From positions 672,707 to 736,706 of the forward strand of contig NZ_KV917380.1 in the NCBI RefSeq assembly GCF_002019765.1: 64,000 bases of DNA. The letters run 5' to 3'. Numbering within the stretch: position 1 is the stretch's first letter; every line of letters begins with the position of its first letter. Shown in pieces: positions 25,273 through 33,750 of the stretch. The notes under the pieces were generated by a model that was not told the DNA's origin, did not search any database, and saw nothing but the letters and a program-made list of their open reading frames with translations. Made by a program: the position numbers and the translations under genes. The stretch is from Shouchella oshimensis (GTDB taxonomy: Bacteria; Bacillota; Bacilli; Bacillales; Bacillaceae_D).

Positions 25273-25776
25273 ATGAAGAAAATTGTATTAATTGGCTGCG
25301 GTGGTGCTGGCAAATAAACATTAGCAAGAAAGATGGGTGAGAGATTAAAGATTCGTGTCCATCACTTAGATACGCTTCATTGGAAACCTAATTGGGAAAT
25401 GACAGCTCGAGAAGAGCAAGAAGCAATACAACGAGCCCTTACGGAAGAAGAAGAATGGATTATGGATGGTCATTATGGCTCGACGTTACCCATTCGATTA
25501 AAAGCTTGTGACACGATCGTTTTTTTAGATATGCCAAGAACCCTTTGCATATACCGCGCTATAAAGCGATTTCTTACATATAGAAACAAGACACGACCAG
25601 ATATGAGGGAGGGGTGTGAAGAAAAACTAGATCTCCCCTTTTTGAAGTGGATATGGGATTTTCCGAAACATAAAAAGCCACAAGTCTTAGAAGAGGTTCG
25701 TCGTTATTCAGAAGGGAAGCGTGTCCTTGTTTTACGGTCACGGAAAGAAGTACAGCAATTTGTAAGCCAATTATAG
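25273..25776 (+). pseudogene. Adenylate-kinase-like P-loop ATPase (FlaR-type), nonsense in Walker A
   Basis: The reading frame opens with MKKIVLIGCGGAGK at 25273 behind GAGGAG, then hits TAA at 25315-25317, then continues in frame TLARKMGERLKIRVHHLDTLHW to the end at 25776. The stop replaces the Ser of GxGGAGKST (one-base change, for example TCA to TAA). The rest matches the small adenylate-kinase-like topology-modulation ATPases (FlaR-related), including MDGHYGSTLPIRL and TIVFLDMPRTLCIYRA. Without the P-loop the product would be inactive. A sequencing error is the alternative. Confidence 0.85.
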
Positions 25777-25785
25777 GAGGAAGCG

Positions 25786-26241
25786 ATGATACGACTTGCC
25801 ACAAGAGCGGACATCCCCCAGCTTATAAAGATGCGTTGGGATTTTACAATTGAACATGATGATTCTAAGAGTAACGAATCTTTTCAACTGTTTCAACAAG
25901 AATGTGATGCATTTTTAATGGAGGCATTGGAAGAGGATCGTTGGTTTATTTGGGTTTTTGAAGAAAATGGTGAGTTGGTTTCTCATATTTATACAGAACT
26001 TGTTCATAAAGTGCCAAGGCCAGGGCGTGTCACCTATCCATTTGTTTTTATGACAAACGTGTACACTATTCCAAAAGCGAGAGGAAACGGAGTAGGGACT
26101 CGACTGTTAAAAAAGGTAAATGAATGGGTGGGGACAAATAAGTATGAGTTTGCGATTGTGTGGCCGAGTGACGAATCAATTCCCTATTACAAAAGGAACG
26201 GCTATCATACTTGTACAGAACCGCTTGCGTTCAATCCTTAA
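25786..26241 (+). CDS. GNAT-family N-acetyltransferase
   Basis: This is a 151-residue acetyl-CoA-dependent transferase. The acetyl-CoA loop is visible as IPKARGNGVGTRLLKKVNEW, and the C-terminal strand motif as YKRNGYHTCTEPLAF. AGGAGG lies 5 bases before the ATG. It follows the broken ATPase gene by 9 bases and belongs to a run of four tightly spaced genes (25273-27216). The acetyl acceptor cannot be predicted. Confidence 0.9.
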   Translation: MIRLATRADIPQLIKMRWDFTIEHDDSKSNESFQLFQQECDAFLMEALEEDRWFIWVFEENGELVSHIYTELVHKVPRPGRVTYPFVFMTNVYTIPKARGNGVGTRLLKKVNEWVGTNKYEFAIVWPSDESIPYYKRNGYHTCTEPLAFNP

Positions 26242-26258
26242 TAGATTAGGAGAATAGG

Positions 26259-26807
26259 ATGAAAAAGGTTGTTTGGCAAAACACGGAACATGTGGGGCTT
26301 GAATACTTATTTATGAAGAAAGGGAGTGTAGAGATAAACATAGAAAGTACAGTGATTCAAACCGGTCAAGATACTTCTTTTTGTTTAGAATATGCTGTTA
26401 CTCTTTCGCATGGTTGGGAAGTGAGAAAGATTGACTTAAAGGAGAAAGGAACAGTGAGCTTCCTTACACTTTCGACGAATGGACAAGGTAGATGGTTTGA
26501 CAAGAACGGACAAACGATTCAGTCATTGGAAGGGGCAAGAGACATAGATTTGTCCTGTACACCTTTTACAAATACCCTACCAATTAATCGTAACGAATGG
26601 ACAATAAATGAACCCGTCGATTTAGAGGTTGTCTATATTGATAGAAAAATGAATTTCAGGAAACGAAATCAACGCTATACATTAGTTGAAGAAGGAGAAC
26701 AAAGAACGTTCAAATACCAAAGTGGTTCTTTTACGACTGTTTTTACAGTGGATTCTTTTGGATTTATCACGAGTTATCCAGGCTTTTTCAAACAGTTAAA
26801 CCGTTAG
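26259..26807 (+). CDS. Putative glycolipid-binding domain protein
   Basis: This is a 182-residue soluble protein. The pattern (VVWQNTEHVGLEYLFMKK start, WEVRKIDLK, LTLSTNGQGRWFDKNGQ, ARDIDLSCTPFTNTLPINR, LEVVYIDRKMNFRKRNQRY, TVDSFGFITSYPGFFKQL) matches the bacterial glycolipid-binding-like (DUF1089) family. Members occur in many Firmicutes and actinobacteria, and their biochemical role is not firmly known. It is flanked by two GNAT genes at 17- and 13-base gaps. Confidence 0.8.
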   Translation: MKKVVWQNTEHVGLEYLFMKKGSVEINIESTVIQTGQDTSFCLEYAVTLSHGWEVRKIDLKEKGTVSFLTLSTNGQGRWFDKNGQTIQSLEGARDIDLSCTPFTNTLPINRNEWTINEPVDLEVVYIDRKMNFRKRNQRYTLVEEGEQRTFKYQSGSFTTVFTVDSFGFITSYPGFFKQLNR

Positions 26808-26820
26808 GAGGGAGAGACGA

Positions 26821-27216
26821 ATGATTACAATAAAAGTGGGTGAAATGATTACGCCACAGCAATTGGCTTCTGTCTTTCAACGATCAACCATTAACCGACC
26901 TTTAGAAGACTTGAATCGTCTAGAGGAAATGCTCAAATATGGAAATTTGCTTGTCACTGCTTGGGACGGAGAAAAGCTTATAGGTGTTGCACGAAGTTTA
27001 ACGGATTATGCATATTGTTGTTATTTATCGGACCTTGCTGTGGATACAGCTTATCAATTTCAAGGGATCGGTCGTCAACTAGTTGATAAAACAAAGGATG
27101 AAATAGGGGAAAATGTCACACTACTGCTAAGGGCATCAGTGGAAGCTATGGATTATTATCCGAAGCTAGGTTTTGAGCAGATCGAGAATGGTTTTGCAAT
27201 TCCAAGGAAAGCTTAG
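26821..27216 (+). CDS. GNAT-family N-acetyltransferase
   Basis: This 131-residue, single-domain acetyltransferase contains LSDLAVDTAYQFQGIGRQLVDK, a clear acetyl-CoA-binding loop (Q-x-x-G-I-G), and the late motif AMDYYPKLGFEQIENGF. AGGAGGG precedes the start. It is the last gene of the four-gene group begun by the broken FlaR-type ATPase. The substrate is unknown. Confidence 0.9.
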   Translation: MITIKVGEMITPQQLASVFQRSTINRPLEDLNRLEEMLKYGNLLVTAWDGEKLIGVARSLTDYAYCCYLSDLAVDTAYQFQGIGRQLVDKTKDEIGENVTLLLRASVEAMDYYPKLGFEQIENGFAIPRKA

Positions 27217-27234
27217 CTGCAAATCAAGTTAGTA

Positions 27235-27402
27235 AATAAGCAGGGTAGAAGTGGATCGCCTTGACTATAGTACGCTATTCGTTTAGTAGAAAGAAAGGAA
27301 AGAATCGCAACCGCCGTAAGGAGAATAACAATGCCTAAGCGTACCCGAAATGGTTCCAACTACAGCTCCACCAAAATAGTAGGCTCTTTCTGTATCATAC
27401 GC
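27235..27402 (-). pseudogene. Remnant of an MFS transporter C-terminus
   Basis: On the minus strand, AYDTERAYYFGGAVVGTISGT is followed in another frame by LGIVILLTAVAILSFLSTKR, which resembles the last two helices of a major facilitator exporter. No start codon, no upstream part and a frame change between the two pieces indicate decay. It is the only recognisable content of the 390-base gap 27217-27606, whose remainder shows nothing clear. Confidence 0.45.
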
Positions 27403-27606
27403 CTATTGAATAATAGACTCCAATGAGGTTTTTCGAAAAGTCATGCGGAAATGGTCGTTAGCAGAAACGTTTGCAATTCATACACATTATTTACAATTTA
27501 TATAATCGTTTTACATGATGTTCATTCCTACTTCATATGGCTTCTTTATTCTTAAAAGAACCAATTCTATTAATGAATAGTGAAGACTGTGAACGGAGGG
27601 TTATTA

Positions 27607-28500
27607 ATGCATTACGTATCTATTATTGAAATTGGTTCTACTTCAATAACGTGTACGATTTGTAAGAAGGAAAAAGGATTATGGTGCACGGTTGCACGGA
27701 AAAAAGCACAAGTACAATTAGTGGATCGGCTCACTCGCCAATCAATCTTGCTAGATCGAGGGATAAAGAAGATTAGTTGGGCGCTACAGCAGTTTAAAAA
27801 AGTTGAAGAGGCGTACGTATGTCGAGGTTCCTTTGTTTTTGCCACAGGTGTATTGAGGTTGGCTAAAAATAGATTCGCTATTGTTGAGGAAATAAAAAAG
27901 AAGCTCCATATTACGATTCATATTTTGTCAGGACATGTTGAGGCAGCCCTTGGCTACCTTGCTTTAAAAGACAAAACGGTGCTTGATCAAGGTGTACTTG
28001 TAGATACGGGTGGGGCAAGTACAGAATTAACAGTGATCTCACAGTCAAGGCCAGCTTTTTTTCATAGTTACTCATTTGGAGCATCCACGTTAAGTAAACA
28101 ATTCTTCCATCAGACGAGTGTCGATTGGCGCTACTTCGTCGATCAACTAAAAGAAAACCTGCAATGGACGATGCAGAAGATGCTAAACACAGAGTCTTTC
28201 TCTACGTTAGTTACTATTGGTGATCCACATTATTTCTTGCAAATTAAAGAGACAGAGGAAGTTTTATCAGGAGGCGACCTTAGGCAACAGCTCCTTGAGT
28301 TAGTAGAAAAGGATGATGAATCGTATCGTCATTTAGGATGGATTCCGAAGCATCGCATGCCCTCTTTTAAAGGAGGGCTTCTACCATTGTTAGCTGTTAT
28401 AGAGGTATTTCCTATTACCAGCATATTATGTAAGCAACTAACCATTACTGAAGGGATCATCACTGCTTTAAACGTAAAAACGAACACGCTATCCTTGTAA
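27607..28500 (+). CDS. Ppx/GppA-family phosphatase-like protein
   Basis: This is a 297-residue protein of the sugar-kinase/actin-like ATPase fold. The N-terminal YVSIIEIGSTSITCTI has a Gly-Ser-Thr-Ser phosphate loop; GVLVDTGGASTELTVISQ is the second phosphate motif, and SGHVEAALGYLAL matches the GxxEA region. Ppx/GppA enzymes hydrolyse polyphosphate or pppGpp. The protein is about the size of the minimal two-domain form and lacks an HD domain. ATG 27607 has GGAGG 8 bases upstream. The substrate is uncertain. Confidence 0.82.
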   Translation: MHYVSIIEIGSTSITCTICKKEKGLWCTVARKKAQVQLVDRLTRQSILLDRGIKKISWALQQFKKVEEAYVCRGSFVFATGVLRLAKNRFAIVEEIKKKLHITIHILSGHVEAALGYLALKDKTVLDQGVLVDTGGASTELTVISQSRPAFFHSYSFGASTLSKQFFHQTSVDWRYFVDQLKENLQWTMQKMLNTESFSTLVTIGDPHYFLQIKETEEVLSGGDLRQQLLELVEKDDESYRHLGWIPKHRMPSFKGGLLPLLAVIEVFPITSILCKQLTITEGIITALNVKTNTLSL

Positions 28501-28554
28501 AGAAACAAGTGGGTTTTGTCTTATGCAGTGAAAACTAGAATAAGGGGTGATGGA

Positions 28555-29361
28555 ATGATACAGCACAATAGATTAGATGTGAAAACAGTGGAAAGACTAG
28601 CAGAAAACGTAAAGCCAGAGGACGATTATTTATTTTTCACCTATCTATCCATGCGTCGGCATGAAGCCTCTTTCTTTGGTCAATTTGTAAACGAAAGACT
28701 AACCGGCGTTCTTGCTTATACTGACAAGTTATCGTTTCCGGCGTTTGCTTTTTATGGTCTTGATGATAAAGAACTTCATCTTGACTTACTCGTATCGTAT
28801 GTGAGAAAAGAACTGAATCTTCATGAAGGAATTGTGGGTGGTACGATCTTATCTGATGTAGATTTAGCTTTATTCCAAGCAGCACAACTTACTGTGAATG
28901 AGCCAGTAGCTTTTATTACCATGAAGCATGAAGACGATCAAAAATTATTAAAAGGAGACTTGATTGAGCAGATAACAGAAAGTGAATGGGAAGCGTGTGC
29001 TAGGTTTTTAGCTGAAAACGGAATGAACTACTTCGCGGAAAGAGAATTACAGCGCTATCCGTTTTATGCTATTCGTGAGGGAGAACATTACGCAGCGGTT
29101 GGGGGATTTCATTTTTATAACGAGGTGTTGGTAGAGTTAGGAAACATTGTAACCGAGCCTTCTTTTCGAGGGAAAGGCTATGCTAAAGCAATAACGAGTA
29201 CGTTAACACGTGTTGGAAAAGCCTGTTCACCAAACGTGTACTTATCTGTTTTCGCTCAGAATACGATCGCCATTCATGTTTACAAACAGCTCGGATTTAG
29301 AGTCGTTTCTAACAAGTGGATAACTGATTTTTCTTTAGATGCGTATTCAATTGTTAAATAA
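28555..29361 (+). CDS. GNAT-family N-acetyltransferase, two-part
   Basis: This is a 268-residue protein. The C-terminal half (about 140-268) is a GNAT domain: NEVLVELGNIVTEPSFRGKGYAKAITSTLT, with the RGKGYA acetyl-CoA loop, then SVFAQNTIAIHVYKQLGFRVV. The N-terminal half is a diverged domain of unknown role. ATG 28555 has AAGGGGTG five bases upstream; the TTG at 28516 lacks a site. It is a single gene downstream of the Ppx/GppA-like gene. Confidence 0.82.
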   Translation: MIQHNRLDVKTVERLAENVKPEDDYLFFTYLSMRRHEASFFGQFVNERLTGVLAYTDKLSFPAFAFYGLDDKELHLDLLVSYVRKELNLHEGIVGGTILSDVDLALFQAAQLTVNEPVAFITMKHEDDQKLLKGDLIEQITESEWEACARFLAENGMNYFAERELQRYPFYAIREGEHYAAVGGFHFYNEVLVELGNIVTEPSFRGKGYAKAITSTLTRVGKACSPNVYLSVFAQNTIAIHVYKQLGFRVVSNKWITDFSLDAYSIVK

Positions 29362-29376
29362 CGCACTTAATATTTA

Positions 29377-29476
29377 TGTTATAATCGTCATAATCTTTCA
29401 AATGAGGTGAATACATGTTGTTTTATTACGGTCGAGGTATCTGTCATTCGGGCTAGAAAAAAACTCGTACTAGCCG
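29377..29476 (+). promoter_or_regulatory. Extended -10 promoter and leader-peptide hairpin of the methyltransferase gene
   Basis: An extended -10 promoter, TG-T-TATAAT (29377-29385), precedes a 13-codon frame (29415-29456, beginning MLFYYGRGICHSG). AGGTG lies 6 bases before its ATG. Its last bases form a stem, GGCTAG (29451-29456) with CTAGCC (29470-29475). A second weak stem AAAGG/CCTTTTT follows. GTATC within the leader can pair with GATAC in that second stem, so alternative foldings exist. Confidence 0.5.
29415..29456 (+). CDS. 13-residue leader peptide upstream of a methyltransferase gene
   Basis: This short frame, ATG to TAG, encodes MLFYYGRGICHSG. It has its own ribosome site (GAGGTG) and promoter, and ends exactly at the base of a hairpin stem. 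It lies 83 bases before the methyltransferase start. Its arrangement is like that of translated leaders that sense ribosome-targeting drugs. The peptide was not recognised. Confidence 0.5.
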   Translation: MLFYYGRGICHSG

Positions 29477-29539
29477 CAAAGGGATACGTCTGCCTTTTTA
29501 AACAATGAAAACCACATATAATTGAAAGGTGTTATGAAT

Positions 29540-30289
29540 ATGAACAATCAAGATTTAAAACGTTTATACAATCATGTTGGAAAAGAAATTGGATGGGATT
29601 TCACACGCGTTCATGCTGTCTCTTCAGGAGTGAAATGGGATTTTTATAAATTGGTTCGAGACTTTTGTTCGCCTGATGATATGCTGCTTGATTTAGGTAC
29701 AGGTGGAGCCGAACAAGTATTAACATTGGCCGATGCTGTTGCCAGGATCGATGCTGTTGATAACGCACCGGAAATGGTGAGAACAGCAGAGAGAAATATC
29801 CGGCACTCTAAGAATAGAAACGTCTTTTCACATTGCTTGGACAACAAGGATATTGGAGAATTAAATCGATACTACGATCTCGTTACTTGTCGTCATGCAC
29901 CATTTGATGTACAAGAGCTTAAGACGGTTATGAAAGAGGGGGCTGTCTTTATGACTCAGCAAGTGAGCGAAGGCGACAAACAAAATCTAAAAGAATGGTT
30001 TAATCGAGGACAAGCGTTTACCATTGTAGACGGAACGTTGCAAGATCGTTATGTGAAGGAGCTTCAAACTGCTGGCTATAAACATGTTCAGGCGTATAAT
30101 TATGATGCCATTGAATATTATCAAACAGAAAATGACTTAGCGTTTTTACTAGAACACACTCCAATACTAGGGGCGTTCGGAAAAGATAAGAGAGAGTACG
30201 AACAACTACATGCTTTTTGTGAACAGTACCAAACCGATCAAGGAATAAAAACCAATTCAAAACGGTTTATGATTGTAGCAATACGCTAA
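29540..30289 (+). CDS. Class I SAM-dependent methyltransferase
   Basis: This 249-residue methyltransferase has motif I DMLLDLGTGGAEQVLTLAD, motif II RIDAVDNAPEMVRTAERNI and the YDLVTCRHAPFDV post-I strand. The C-terminal part is long and unassigned. The ATG at 29540 has AAAGGTG 8 bases upstream; two earlier in-frame starts do not. It is preceded by a translated leader, which suggests induction by ribosome stress and makes an rRNA or drug target conceivable. The methyl acceptor is not known. Confidence 0.85.
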   Translation: MNNQDLKRLYNHVGKEIGWDFTRVHAVSSGVKWDFYKLVRDFCSPDDMLLDLGTGGAEQVLTLADAVARIDAVDNAPEMVRTAERNIRHSKNRNVFSHCLDNKDIGELNRYYDLVTCRHAPFDVQELKTVMKEGAVFMTQQVSEGDKQNLKEWFNRGQAFTIVDGTLQDRYVKELQTAGYKHVQAYNYDAIEYYQTENDLAFLLEHTPILGAFGKDKREYEQLHAFCEQYQTDQGIKTNSKRFMIVAIR

Positions 30290-30298
30290 AAGCCTGGA

Positions 30299-30322
30299 TG
30301 CGCCTTTATAGGCGCATTTTTT
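30299..30322 (+). terminator. Terminator after the methyltransferase gene
   Basis: TGCGCCT pairs with AGGCGCA across a TTAT loop, followed by six Ts. It lies 10 bases after the stop codon. Confidence 0.88.
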
Positions 30323-30343
30323 CAAATGGAAAAGAGGGAAACG

Positions 30344-30748
30344 ATGTATTACCAAACAACGTTGGATGGAATAACAGCTGAAATGTTAATCGTTTTTTTG
30401 ACGATTGGGGAAAAAACTACCCTACTCCTGAAAAACATCTAGAATGACTGCAAAAAAGCACGTATATCGTTCTTTCTTGGGACAGAAGATCAGCGTGTTG
30501 TAGGTTTTATTACTGTTGTAAGTGATGGTGTTCTTGCTGCATACATACCTTTTTTAGAAGTGTTACCTGAATATAAACATCAAGGAATTGGGAAAACGCT
30601 TGTCACACGAATGTTAGAGGGATTAAGGGATTATTATGTGGTAGATTTGTGCTGTGAGGACGATTTAGTGGGCTTTTATCAATCCTTTCAAATGGCAAAG
30701 GGAAATGGCATGATGATTAGGCACTATCGTAATCAAGCAGGTAAGTAG
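30344..30748 (+). pseudogene. Broken GNAT acetyltransferase gene
   Basis: Behind GAGGGAAACG an ATG at 30344 starts MYYQTTLDGITAEML. The likely protein then continues in a second frame (NRFFDDWGKNYPTPEKHLE), is stopped by a TGA, and moves to a third frame for the complete acetyl-CoA-binding half (FLEVLPEYKHQGIGKTLVTRML). At least two frameshifts and a nonsense codon separate the parts. The last 62 codons remain open and might be translated, but a working enzyme is unlikely. Confidence 0.8.
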
Positions 30749-30860
30749 CAACAGGTCACCTTTCGTAATTAAACGTTTGATTAAATAGAGTCATCATACA
30801 TATGACAGGATTGGAAGATGTTTGAAGCAATAGACAGCCACACTTGATAGGAGGAAAGAC

Positions 30861-31994
30861 ATGCACAATGATGTTATTATTATTGGCGCTGGCTCAATGG
30901 GGATGGCTGCGGGCTATTTTCTAGCGAAAAGTGGAAAGAGAACGCTTTTATTAGACGCAGAGAATCCTCCTCATCAGCGTGGAAGTCACCATGGTGAAAC
31001 AAGAATGATTCGACATGCTTATGCAGAAGGAGAACAGTACGTCCCTTTTGTAAGGAGAGCGCAATCGTTATGGTACGAGCTCGAACGAGAGAGTGGAAAA
31101 GAAATTTTTCTTAAAACAGGTGTACTTAGCGTTGGAAAGGAAACAGGATCATTTATTCAAGAAACGATGAAAAGTGCAGAACATTATGAGTTACCGTTAC
31201 AAATATTAAATCCTAGAGATCTACATAATCGTTTTTCAGGTATATATGTTCCAAATGAATCAATTGGCTGTTTTGAGTCAGAATCTGGAGTTCTGAAGTG
31301 TGAAGATAGCATCACTGCTTATGAAGCATTAGCTAAACACTATGGTGCAACGCTTTTAACAGGGTGCAAGGTAAACGGTATCACGTTAAACGATCAGGAG
31401 GCCCAAGTTCATACAGTTGATGAAACCTACACTGCCCATTCAGTCATTCTTTCAGCTGGAGCATGGTCAGGCTCGTTGCTCGATAGAATCGGTTTGAAAC
31501 TGCCACTTACCCCTTTAAGAAAAACGTTCGCTTGGTTTCATGCAGATGAACGGATTTACGGTAAGGACACTTTTCCTGCATTTGCTTATGAATCACCTAA
31601 TGGTTTGTACTATGGGTTTCCGAGTATTGAAGGTGCTGGCTTGAAAGTCGGACGTCATGACGGGGGCATACCCATTCATCCAGACGAACAAATGGCTCCA
31701 TTTGGAACGTTTTCCGAAGACGAGGCAGACTTGCGTACCTTTGTACATCGACATATACCAAATGTTGGAAATATGGCTTATGGGAAAACCTGCATGTATA
31801 CGATGACACCGGACGATCGATTTATTATTGACCGGCACCCTCACTATAAGAATCTTTATGTTGCCGCAGGTTTTTCAGGCCATGGCTTTAAATTTAGTAG
31901 TGCAGTTGGACAAGCCTTAAGTCAACTTGTATGTTCAGGCGAGACAGAGATCGATATTTCGGCGTTTTCCTTAAATCGTTTTGAAAGAGAATAA
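30861..31994 (+). CDS. solA: Monomeric sarcosine oxidase / N-methyltryptophan oxidase family FAD enzyme
   Basis: This 377-residue flavoenzyme oxidises N-methyl amino acids, releasing formaldehyde and hydrogen peroxide. The FAD dinucleotide motif VIIIGAGSMGMAAGYFLAKSG opens the protein; PHQRGSHHGETRMIRHAYAEG matches E. coli SolA closely. Cys in GKTCMYTMTPDDRFIIDRHP is the residue to which FAD is covalently bound in this family. The C-terminal GHGFKFSSAVGQALSQL completes the pattern. Sarcosine, N-methyltryptophan or another secondary amine could be the substrate. AGGAGG lies upstream; it is a single gene. Confidence 0.85.
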   Translation: MHNDVIIIGAGSMGMAAGYFLAKSGKRTLLLDAENPPHQRGSHHGETRMIRHAYAEGEQYVPFVRRAQSLWYELERESGKEIFLKTGVLSVGKETGSFIQETMKSAEHYELPLQILNPRDLHNRFSGIYVPNESIGCFESESGVLKCEDSITAYEALAKHYGATLLTGCKVNGITLNDQEAQVHTVDETYTAHSVILSAGAWSGSLLDRIGLKLPLTPLRKTFAWFHADERIYGKDTFPAFAYESPNGLYYGFPSIEGAGLKVGRHDGGIPIHPDEQMAPFGTFSEDEADLRTFVHRHIPNVGNMAYGKTCMYTMTPDDRFIIDRHPHYKNLYVAAGFSGHGFKFSSAVGQALSQLVCSGETEIDISAFSLNRFERE

Positions 31995-32300
31995 GGCTTG
32001 CGCTGGGGGTATTTCATTGGCCATGTAAGAGAATGCAAATGGAGTTCTTTCTATTAAATCGGTGGCATGTCGTGTTTACACAAAATAAGATTTGGTGTTC
32101 ATCACTGGATTGTAAATGAAGAGAAGCGTCGGTTTTTATTACTAGTAAGTTATGGAAATGGTATAGCTCAGAAAGTGCGCCATTGCACCGAAGTCTGATC
32201 GCATCGGTTTCGTTAACCAGCTGTCAGATCTTTTTTTTGCTTGTATAGAGAACGTACATTCTCATATACTGAATGAACGAATGAAAGGTGGTGCGAATGG
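31995..32300. other. Non-coding gap with a weak terminator-like stem
   Basis: No gene was found. TCTGA (about 32193) and TCAGA (about 32223) could pair before a run of eight Ts at about 32229-32236, a weak terminator for the upstream oxidase. The rest, up to the ribosome site at 32283-32293, shows nothing recognisable. Confidence 0.4.
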
Positions 32301-32720
32301 GTGAGTAGAAACGCGAGCGATGAACTTGATTTTAATCACTTACTTACTGTGAAAACAGAACCCGTTTTACTTTTACGTACGTATATATTTACTACCCTCG
32401 CAAAGAAGATTTTAGTGAAAGAACAGACTAAGTTCCTGAAACGGGAGATAAACGTGATGTTTCCAGAAGCATATGTAAGAGTCATTCAACAAGCGCTTCT
32501 TCTTTTAAACAAAGATTTGTTAAAGACGAAAGCTCTAATGAGAGAACGGCACATGACTGTTGATCTGAAGCCAAAGATGAAAGCGGATCGTACGTTTACT
32601 TATGCATGTTATGTTCAAGGGAAGACGATTTATACTGGAGGACCTTCCTATCGATTAAAAAGTGAAGTCATGCGTTATGTTATCTTTTATTTGAATGAAA
32701 CAAAAGAAGAACAGCTATAG
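32301..32720 (+). CDS. Hypothetical protein
   Basis: This is a 139-residue soluble, basic protein with no recognised domain. The GTG start has GAAAGGTGGTG 7-8 bases upstream; the overlapping ATG at 32296 is out of frame and stops at once. A central helical part rich in Leu and Lys (VIQQALLLLNKDLLKTKAL) is followed by a beta-like part (FTYACYVQGKTIYTGGPSYRL). It ends 6 bases before a convergent small gene. Confidence 0.65.
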   Translation: MSRNASDELDFNHLLTVKTEPVLLLRTYIFTTLAKKILVKEQTKFLKREINVMFPEAYVRVIQQALLLLNKDLLKTKALMRERHMTVDLKPKMKADRTFTYACYVQGKTIYTGGPSYRLKSEVMRYVIFYLNETKEEQL

Positions 32721-32726
32721 AGGAAG

Positions 32727-32957
32727 TTAATAATGTTCGAGTGGTCTTTTCTGCAATAATGTTTCTTCTAATGTATAGTTCTGACAATCTCGTTTAATAT
32801 CTTCTAAGTATGTATGGATAAACTCCCACTCATAACCAAAGTCATAAAGTATTTCTTCTAAATTAACGCCTTCGTACAATACCGTTCTCAATTTTACCTT
32901 AATTCCATAAAGCTTTGTTTCGCCTGAATTCATTTTCAATTCGTACACGTTCCGCAC
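32727..32957 (-). CDS. Hypothetical protein
   Basis: This is a 76-residue soluble protein starting from GTG with AAGGAG 8-9 bases upstream. The composition is ordinary and slightly acidic with several tyrosines (YEGVNLEEILYDFGYEWEF); no family was recognised. It is convergent with the 139-residue gene, with only six bases between the stop codons. Confidence 0.6.
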   Translation of the reverse strand: MRNVYELKMNSGETKLYGIKVKLRTVLYEGVNLEEILYDFGYEWEFIHTYLEDIKRDCQNYTLEETLLQKRPLEHY

Positions 32958-33193
32958 GTTATCACTCCTTGTTTAACGGTTTATCTCTACTCTCTTATAC
33001 CCAAAGGGATGGAGAGTAAATCTGTTTTTTTTGAAAAAACTAGGTGTTGCGCCTCATAAATTTGCTGAAATCAACAAAAACTATGGGACGAAAGGTCGGT
33101 CTAAGAATGTTTAGATTTAAAAATAGGGGGTAAATTTAAACCGTATCTATTCTTGCAAGATGGATGTTAGGTATGTATATAGGAGGTGAGACA

Positions 33194-33739
33194 ATGAATG
33201 GCGTTCTTAGGTTTTTTGTCGCTCTATTTGCGTTAATCACTTTAGTAGTGTCCATAGGTATTATTCTTCAAATAACGGACGTCTACAATGTCTTTGATGA
33301 GATTCTTGCATTAGGCGAACCCTATTTTTGGGTATTAATTGGAATCTTTTCCTTCCTAGTTTTGATATCGTTAATTTTATTCATCGCTAGCTTTAGAAGA
33401 AGTGAAAGTGAAATTGACTCTTATCATGTCTCTACGGAAATAGGAGAGATTGGCATTTCGAAGCAATCAATTGAATCCACAGCATTAAAAAGCGCTCGAA
33501 CCCTTGATGGTATGCGTTCATTAGAGATACGCTCTCGCATCTCTAGGGATTCAAATCGTGTATCATTAGACATCACATATACGCCATTTGGTCCAAATCC
33601 TGTTCAACAAAATGCGAAAGAGTTACAGGATCGCGTAAAAAAAGATTTAGAATCTTGGTTAGAAGTAGCTGTATCTGAAGTAAGGGTGTTTGTGAAACAG
33701 AGTCAGCCAAATCAAAATAAGCGGCAACGTGTTATTTAA
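33194..33739 (+). CDS. amaP: Alkaline shock response membrane anchor AmaP
   Basis: This 181-residue membrane protein tethers Asp23-type proteins to the cytoplasmic membrane. Two N-terminal helices (about 2-25 and 43-66, RFFVALFALITLVVSIGII and FWVLIGIFSFLVLISLILFI) are followed by a soluble domain with a VSLDITYTPFGPNPVQQNAK stretch and a basic end. The ATG at 33194 has GGAGGTGAGACA directly upstream. It heads the three-gene cluster with a DUF2273 protein and an Asp23/Gls24 protein, the standard Firmicutes arrangement. Confidence 0.92.
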   Translation: MNGVLRFFVALFALITLVVSIGIILQITDVYNVFDEILALGEPYFWVLIGIFSFLVLISLILFIASFRRSESEIDSYHVSTEIGEIGISKQSIESTALKSARTLDGMRSLEIRSRISRDSNRVSLDITYTPFGPNPVQQNAKELQDRVKKDLESWLEVAVSEVRVFVKQSQPNQNKRQRVI

Positions 33740-33750
33740 GGAGGGTGCGC

